A stretch of DNA of 64,000 bases from Actinomadura sp. NBRC 104425 (GTDB lineage Bacteria > Actinomycetota > Actinomycetes > Streptosporangiales > Streptosporangiaceae). Positions 59,604 to 64,000 of the stretch are shown here, one piece after another. The first letter of the stretch is position 1. Each line of letters begins with the position of its first letter. Below the pieces are notes generated by a model. It saw only the letters and a program-made list of their open reading frames with translations. It was not told the DNA's origin and did no database searches. The DNA is taken from the NCBI RefSeq assembly GCF_030269545.1, contig NZ_BSTN01000023.1, positions 1 to 64,000 on the forward strand. Direction: 5' to 3'. The position numbers and the translations under genes are program-made.

Positions 59604-60448
59604 TGAGCGGGTTCTTCGAGTACCGCGACCCGATCCCGGTGGAGGGCGGCATCCGGGCCCGCACCCGCCGCGGCTCGATCGGCGCGCGGTGGTGGTCGCG
59701 GCGGTTCGTCGACCTGATCGAGGCGTCCGGCGACCGCGGGCGGTTGCAGCGCGGCCGCGCGTACGCCCGCAGCGGCCAGGTGATCGATCTGCGGGTGGCG
59801 CCGTACGAGGTGACGGCGCGCGTGCAGGGTTCGGTGGACGAGCCGTACGAGGTGGCCGTCGGCATCGACGCGCTGTCGGAGGCCGAGTGGCGCGCGGTGG
59901 AGGCCGAGCTGGCGTCCCGGGCGGTGTTCCGGGCGCGGCTGCTGGCCGGGGAGATGCCACCGGAGATCGAGGACGTGCTGGCGGAGCTGGGCCTGTCGTT
60001 GTTCCCCGAGTCGGCGGCCGACCTGCACCTGATGTGCACCTGCCCGGACTACGGCGACCCCTGCAAGCACGCCGCCGCGGTGCTGTACCTGCTCGCCGAG
60101 GCGTTCGACGACGATCCGTTCCTGGTTCTGCAGTGGAACGGCCGCAGCAGGGAGCAGCTGCTCACGGCGTTGCGGCGGCTTCCCGCCGCCTCGCCCGATC
60201 CGGTGGACGCGGGCGGCTTGGACGACGAGCCGCTGTCACCGTCCGGTTTCTGGACGGCCCCGACGGGCCTGGCGCACCTGCGGGAGCGGCCGCCCGCCCC
60301 TCCGGTGCCCCCCGGTTTCATCCTGCGCGTCGCCGCTCCGCCGCCGGTGCGGATCCGGCGCCGTGAGCTGACGGACGTGCTCGCCCCCGCGTACGAGGCG
60401 CTCGCGTCTGCGGACTTCGACTTCGACGAGCGCCGCGACGACGGCTAG
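59603..60448 (+). CDS. SWIM zinc-finger protein, SNF2 partner
   Basis: A 281-residue protein. SIGARWWSRRFVDLIEASGD near the N-terminus and RLQRGRAYARSGQVIDL are typical of SNF2-linked SWIM proteins. The SWIM finger is MCTCPDYGDPCKHAAAVLYLLAE (CxC, then C-x-H) at residues 139-155 or so. Its start ATG overlaps the SNF2 stop (TGATG), so the two are translated together and probably act as a complex in DNA repair or remodelling. Its stop overlaps the convergent zinc-ribbon ORF by 2 nt (CTAG). The Pro-rich C-terminal quarter is variable. Confidence 0.92.
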   Translation: MSGFFEYRDPIPVEGGIRARTRRGSIGARWWSRRFVDLIEASGDRGRLQRGRAYARSGQVIDLRVAPYEVTARVQGSVDEPYEVAVGIDALSEAEWRAVEAELASRAVFRARLLAGEMPPEIEDVLAELGLSLFPESAADLHLMCTCPDYGDPCKHAAAVLYLLAEAFDDDPFLVLQWNGRSREQLLTALRRLPAASPDPVDAGGLDDEPLSPSGFWTAPTGLAHLRERPPAPPVPPGFILRVAAPPPVRIRRRELTDVLAPAYEALASADFDFDERRDDG

Positions 60449-60630
60449 CCGCACGGTCCGGCGCACTCGACGCAGGCCAGCACGGGCGCCCCGTCGGGGA
60501 GGTCGCCGATCCGCTCGGTGGGGCGGGGCCAGCGCTTGTCGCAGACCGCGCAGGCGTGCCCGGCGCGCTGCGCAGGGGACAGCGGCGCGGGGTCCACGAC
60601 CGCCACAGGGGGTTCCTGAGGTACAACCAC
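60445..60630 (-). CDS. Small zinc-ribbon protein
   Basis: A 61-residue ORF if GTG 60630 is used (the frame extends to 60711). It contains CAVCDKRW and, 20 residues later, CVEC plus a final Cys, a treble-cleft or ribbon-type four-Cys site. The stop codon shares 2 nt with the convergent SWIM gene stop (CTA/TAG). A perfect TTGACA lies upstream on the minus strand (60650-60655), but a -10 at the right distance is poor. It may be real; no family is recognised. Confidence 0.5.
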   Translation of the reverse strand: MVVPQEPPVAVVDPAPLSPAQRAGHACAVCDKRWPRPTERIGDLPDGAPVLACVECAGPCG

Positions 60631-60744
60631 ACCAACGTTCACATAGATGTCAACGCATAACGCGACATGTCCGTTACGGTCGGGCCACAGAACGTTGACT
60701 CCGGCAGTCACGGCGCGGGGCCGCAGCGGTGCCCGCCGCCCTGC

Positions 60745-61587
60745 TCAGTCGTAGTGCAGGCCGGTGCAGGCGACCTCGCCGCCGATGGTCGCGCACACCC
60801 CGAGCAGCCCGACGATCTCGGCGTAGTCGCAGGTGGTGAACTCGGTGACGCGCGGCCCCGCCTGCTTGACGCCGGGGATCACCGCGCAGGACTGGGCGAT
60901 GGACGTGGAGCTCCACTCGATGCCCAGGGTGTACGGGGCGGGGACGGTGCAGCTGCGCCAGCGGGCCGGGTCCGCCAGGGCGCGGCGTGCCCCCTCGTAG
61001 ATCATCTCCTGGGCGCGGGCGGGCGGCACCAGCTCGGCGGCGTACCGGTCGCTGCCCTTCTTGACCGCGACGGTCGTCACGTCGCCGAGCACTTCGCGGG
61101 CCTCGTCGCAGGCGGCCTGGTCCCCGGCGACCAGGCCCACCGGCACGCCCAGGGTGCCCGCGTAGGCGGCCATCAGCCGGATCTCCCCCGCGACCTCGCC
61201 GTTGAGGTAGACGTTGTGGATCTCCCGGCCCATCCAGGTGTGGTTGAGCACGCCGCGCGGCGTGCCGGCGCGGGCGTGGTAGCCCACGTACAGCGCCACG
61301 TCGAAGGAGGCGTCCAGTCCCTCGGCCATGCGCATCGGCTTGTACGGGCCGCGGACCAGGGTGCAGCGCCGGTCGATGAGGTCGGCGCGCAGGTTGCGGC
61401 CCATGCCGTGCGCGTCGGTGACGACGACGGTGTCGGCGCCGGCGTCGTAGGCGGCGCGGACGGCGGCGTTGGCGTCGGCGGTCATCAGCTCGCAGCCGCG
61501 TTCGTAGCCGCGGCCGGGAGCGCGCATCTCCTCGGGGTCGGTCAGACCGGAGACGCCCTCCATGTCGACCGAGATGAACACCTTCAT
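60745..61587 (-). CDS. D-aminopeptidase DppA-like, M55 family
   Basis: A 280-residue metallopeptidase of the M55 family. The zinc ligands are visible at Asp8 and Glu10 (SVDMEG), His60 (TDAHG), His104 (GYHARAG) and Glu134 region (NGEVAGE), the same spacing as DppA of Bacillus. His115 in NHTWMG is the other conserved residue. It releases D-amino acids from short peptides such as muropeptides, or acts on cyclic or D-containing peptides. The ATG at 61587 is used. No dipeptide transporter is adjacent. Confidence 0.92.
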   Translation of the reverse strand: MKVFISVDMEGVSGLTDPEEMRAPGRGYERGCELMTADANAAVRAAYDAGADTVVVTDAHGMGRNLRADLIDRRCTLVRGPYKPMRMAEGLDASFDVALYVGYHARAGTPRGVLNHTWMGREIHNVYLNGEVAGEIRLMAAYAGTLGVPVGLVAGDQAACDEAREVLGDVTTVAVKKGSDRYAAELVPPARAQEMIYEGARRALADPARWRSCTVPAPYTLGIEWSSTSIAQSCAVIPGVKQAGPRVTEFTTCDYAEIVGLLGVCATIGGEVACTGLHYD

Positions 61588-61618
61588 CCCCCCATGGTGC
61601 CCCCGCGCGCCCCGCCGG

Positions 61619-62863
61619 TCACGACGCGGCGGACCGCTCCTCGGGCCGCTGCGCGGGGCGGTCCGTGTGCAGCGGCAGGCGGGCGCGGACGCGGAAGCCG
61701 CCGCCGGGCCGGGCCCGCGCGGTCAGCTCGCCGCCCAGCGCCCGCGCCCGCTCCCGCATGCCGTCGACGCCGGTGCCGCCGCCGGGCGCCGGTTTCGCGG
61801 CGGCGGGCCCGTCGTCCTCGATCTCCACGTGCAGGGCGTCATCGCCGTAGCGGATGCGCACCCGCGCGGACGCCGCGTCCGAGTGGCGGGTGACGTTGGT
61901 CAGGGCCTCCTGGACGATCCGGTAGGCGGCCAGGTCGGTGTCGGGTGGCAGCGGCCGCGGCTCGCCCTCGACGCTGGTGTGCACGGCCAGCCCGGCGGTT
62001 CCGGCGCGTCCGGTCAGCTCGTCCAGGCGGGCCAGACCGGGCGCGGCGGGTTCGGCCGGCGTCTCCCGGCCGGCCTCGTCGACCTGGCGCAGCACCCCCA
62101 GGGTGGCCCGCAGTTCGCGCAGCGCGTCCTTGCTGGCCTGCCGGATCGCGCTGAGCGCCGCCTCCGCGCCGTCCGGGGCGCGGGCCAGCCCGTGCAGCGC
62201 CGCGTTGGCCTGCACGTTGATCAGCGAGATGTTGTGGCCGAGCGCGTCGTGCAGCTCGCGGGCGATGCGCAGCCGCTCCTCGGTGGCGCGGCGGCGGGCC
62301 TCCTCCTCGCGGCCGCGTTCGGCGGCCAGTGCGCGCCGTTCGGCCTCGCGCAGGTAGGCGCGGCGGTTGCGGACCACCCCGCCGACCGCGATGACCGCGA
62401 CGAACCACCCGGCCAGCATCCACAGCGCCGCGTCCTGCAGGTGGTTGACGGTGCTGGTCATCTCGCCGTACGCGACGAAGGCCATGGCGGCGGCGCCGAG
62501 CAGCACGGCGACGGCCACCGCCCCTTCGGCGGCGACCGTGTAGAGCGCGATGACGAACGTGATCAGCAGCGGCCCGTCGGGCTCGGTGCAGGGGTAGTAC
62601 ACCGCGCAGGCGACCAGCGTCACGGTGCACACCGTGACGGGCCGCACGCGCCGCCAGTACAGCGCCGCGCACGCCGCGGTCATCAGCGGCCAGCCGAGCC
62701 ACGGGACGCGGGAGGAGCCCGAGCCGTCCCGGACCGACGCCGCCAGGGCGGCCGCCGCCATGACGGCGAACACGGCGGCGGCCAGCGCCGCGTCTGCGCG
62801 GCATCCCCGCCATCGCCGCCCCCACCGCCCGGCGTACTGCTGCAACTGCTCGGGGACCCGCAC
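61619..62863 (-). CDS. Sensor histidine kinase, NarL/DesK-type
   Basis: A 414-residue membrane kinase. Five or six N-terminal helices (residues 27-165), a coiled coil (LREAERRALAAERGREEEARRRATEE) in part, the HisKA_3 phosphoacceptor His in RIARELHDALGHNISL and an HATPase domain (IVQEALTNVTRHSDA; GGGTGVDGMRERARALGG). It starts with GTG 62863. No response regulator lies on either side within the window, so its partner is either distant or unknown. The DppA-like gene follows 31 nt downstream and may be co-transcribed. Confidence 0.92.
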   Translation of the reverse strand: MRVPEQLQQYAGRWGRRWRGCRADAALAAAVFAVMAAAALAASVRDGSGSSRVPWLGWPLMTAACAALYWRRVRPVTVCTVTLVACAVYYPCTEPDGPLLITFVIALYTVAAEGAVAVAVLLGAAAMAFVAYGEMTSTVNHLQDAALWMLAGWFVAVIAVGGVVRNRRAYLREAERRALAAERGREEEARRRATEERLRIARELHDALGHNISLINVQANAALHGLARAPDGAEAALSAIRQASKDALRELRATLGVLRQVDEAGRETPAEPAAPGLARLDELTGRAGTAGLAVHTSVEGEPRPLPPDTDLAAYRIVQEALTNVTRHSDAASARVRIRYGDDALHVEIEDDGPAAAKPAPGGGTGVDGMRERARALGGELTARARPGGGFRVRARLPLHTDRPAQRPEERSAAS

Positions 62864-62938
62864 AGGGCCATCCTGCCAGCGCCGCGCACCGCTTCATCCC
62901 GTTCACCCGGCGCCTCCGCGATTGCATCCCTTGCACAG

Positions 62939-62975
62939 GATGTAGTACATCTACTATCACTGTAGACGGATCTAC
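62939..62975. promoter_or_regulatory. Two adjacent palindromes at the XRE promoter
   Basis: GATGTA-G-TACATC (62939-62951) and GTAGA-CGGA-TCTAC (62962-62975) lie within a 37-bp stretch. Candidate promoter elements TTGCAC (62931-62936) and TATCAC (62955-62960) flank and overlap the first. Both sites share GTAGA/TCTAC-like half-sites, so the XRE protein may autoregulate. Confidence 0.55.
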
Positions 62976-63008
62976 TACGACACGTACGAGAGATTCGATG
63001 GGAGGCCG

Positions 63009-63272
63009 GTGTCCGCCGACAGGGAGAAGGTCTACAACCGGATCGCGATGCTGCGAGCCGAACGCGGCGTGTCACGCCGCGACCTGGCCGCCGCGCTGGA
63101 CGTCCACTACCAGACGGTGGGCTATCTGGAACGCGGCGAGTACAGCCCCAGCCTGCACCTGGCGCTGCGCATCGCCGACTACTTCGAGGTGCCGGTCGAG
63201 GTGGTGTTCTCGCTGAACCCCTTCCCGCGCCTGGGCGCCACGGAAACGACGAACGACGGGAGCCGATCATGA
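63009..63272 (+). CDS. XRE family DNA-binding protein
   Basis: An 87-residue helix-turn-helix protein. NRIAMLRAERGVSRRDLAAAL and DVHYQTVGYLERGEYSPSLHLALRIADYFEVPVEVVFSL in part form a full XRE domain. It resembles YozG-type regulators that are paired with a small membrane protein. The start is GTG 63009 after GGGAGG. The ATGA overlap with the downstream gene couples their translation. Two palindromes sit upstream. Confidence 0.92.
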   Translation: MSADREKVYNRIAMLRAERGVSRRDLAAALDVHYQTVGYLERGEYSPSLHLALRIADYFEVPVEVVFSLNPFPRLGATETTNDGSRS

Positions 63273-63793
63273 AACCGCGCAACCGGCGCGAGGAACGGAT
63301 GCTGGCGGTGCTGGAGCGCGAGACGCCGCGCTACCAGACCAGGAAGGGACGGCGGAGGCTGGTGGTCGCGGCCGCGGGCTGCCTCGGGCTGATGTGGGCG
63401 GCGGCGGTCGTCTGCTGGTACCTGGCGCCCAGCACCGCCGCGATGGTCACCACGTTCGTGCTGTGCGGGCTGGCGCTGGTGGTGGGCGCCCAGCTGTGGG
63501 GGATGCTGCACATCGTCACCCGGGGCACCGCCAGCCTGCCCGAGCACCTGCTCGACGAGAGGCAGGTCCGCGAGCGGCTGAGCGCCCACCCGATCGCCCA
63601 CCGCCTGACCCTGTTGCTGCTGCTCGCGGTGTTCCTCGCCGTGGGCCTGGCGCTGCAGGAGGAGCGGCCGGAGGTGCCCAGCGCGGCGGCCGTCGTGCTG
63701 CTGTTCGCGCTGATGGCCACCGTGTGGTCGCTGCCGATGCTGGTCACCGCCTGGCGCATGGCCGACCCGCCGCCCGAGGAGGAGGCCGTCTGA
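63269..63793 (+). CDS. Four-helix membrane protein paired with the XRE regulator
   Basis: A 174-residue protein with four membrane segments: LVVAAAGCLGLMWAAAVVCW, MVTTFVLCGLALVVGAQLW, LTLLLLLAVFLAVGLAL and AAVVLLFALMATVWSLPML. The N-terminal 28 residues are Arg-rich (cytoplasmic) and a central loop carries SLPEHLLDERQVRERLSAH. No family is certain. It overlaps the XRE stop by 4 nt (ATGA). XRE-membrane-protein pairs often form a regulator with a membrane-bound partner; here the role is unknown. Confidence 0.7.
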   Translation: MKPRNRREERMLAVLERETPRYQTRKGRRRLVVAAAGCLGLMWAAAVVCWYLAPSTAAMVTTFVLCGLALVVGAQLWGMLHIVTRGTASLPEHLLDERQVRERLSAHPIAHRLTLLLLLAVFLAVGLALQEERPEVPSAAAVVLLFALMATVWSLPMLVTAWRMADPPPEEEAV

Positions 63794-63819
63794 TCCCGCC
63801 CGGCGGGCGCCGGGGGCCG

Positions 63820-64000
63820 TCAGAGCGAGGCGGTGACGTGCCGGGCCGCGGCCACCGCCTCGCTCTCGACGGCCGCGGCGGTCTTGGCGGCCGAGCCGTA
63901 CCGCACGGTGATGCGCAGGGCGCCGCGGCGCACCAGGACCGTGGTCTCGGGCAGCATGCCGCGGTCCGTCACCACGCACGCCTCGTCCCCGAGCCCCGGC
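63820..64000 (-). CDS. C-terminal part of a gene cut by the window edge
   Basis: The last 59 codons of a minus-strand gene end at TGA 63820. The sequence ends LGDEACVVTDRGMLPETTV, LVRRGALRITVRYGSAAKT and AVAAARHVTASL. It resembles the C-terminal half of actinobacterial secreted or lipoprotein sensor-like proteins, in which a Cys in this position is typical, but the family cannot be set from this fragment. The start lies right of the window. Confidence 0.7.
   Translation of the reverse strand, partial: PGLGDEACVVTDRGMLPETTVLVRRGALRITVRYGSAAKTAAAVESEAVAAARHVTASL

Overview
The window is about 70% G+C chromosomal DNA from an actinomycete. Gene content (GatCAB, F420-type enzymes, DUF2079, many one-component regulators, an MhuD-type heme oxygenase) and frequent GTG/TTG starts point to the Streptosporangiales/Thermomonosporaceae (Actinomadura or Thermomonospora-like). 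This placement is an inference, since no rRNA or phylogenetic marker was compared. No phage, IS element or CRISPR array was seen. The only clear selfish element is an intein.

Layout. 1-768 has no credible gene. 769-6188 holds an AlaX-type editing enzyme, tRNA-Glu(CUC) and tRNA-Gln(CUG), a DUF2461 protein, a fumarylacetoacetate hydrolase-fold enzyme, a membrane protein with a CBM2-like domain, a Sel1/TPR-type protein and an MhuD-like heme oxygenase. 6225-24562 carries most of the branched-chain amino acid pathway on the minus strand (cimA, ilvE, leuB, ilvC, ilvN, ilvB) plus serA. Between these genes lie a GH5-CBM2 cellulase, a cobalamin riboswitch with cbtB-cbtA, an FhuF-like reductase, a thymidylate-synthase-like protein, a DUF2079 membrane protein and a PadR regulator. 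24621-35041 contains two GGDEF-EAL membrane proteins on either side of a sugar-dehydrogenase lipoprotein and the gatC-gatA-gatB operon. 35318-42903 is a housekeeping stretch: ligA, a MetE-like protein, an F420 LLM-type oxidoreductase, mnmA and its sulfur donor, a cysteine desulfurase. 43029-46779 has a TetR-MFS pair and etfB-etfA. 47069-55251 has three related Hanks-type kinase genes (one a likely pseudokinase), an acyl-ACP desaturase, an SDR, an F420/NADP-reductase-like protein divergent from an HxlR regulator, and an enoyl-CoA hydratase. 55422-60448 is an SNF2 ATPase with an intein inside its P-loop, followed by a SWIM-finger partner. The right end has a zinc-ribbon ORF, a DppA-like peptidase, a histidine kinase without an adjacent regulator, an XRE-membrane-protein pair and a truncated gene.

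The strongest regulatory signal is a branched-chain amino acid regulon. ilvB and cimA each follow a short leader peptide with a run of Ile/Leu/Val codons, a perfect pause hairpin over the peptide's 3' end and a terminator-like hairpin with a U-tract. ilvB, cimA and leuB share a 15-bp palindrome (TCYCAY-N3-SNGAGA) about 40-55 nt upstream of the first codon. In each, a -10-like hexamer lies only 6-7 nt before that codon, which suggests leaderless transcripts. A trans-acting regulator and attenuation would together control flux from pyruvate to Ile, Val and Leu.

All calls come from reading translations, motifs and inverted repeats by eye. No database search or folding calculation was run.
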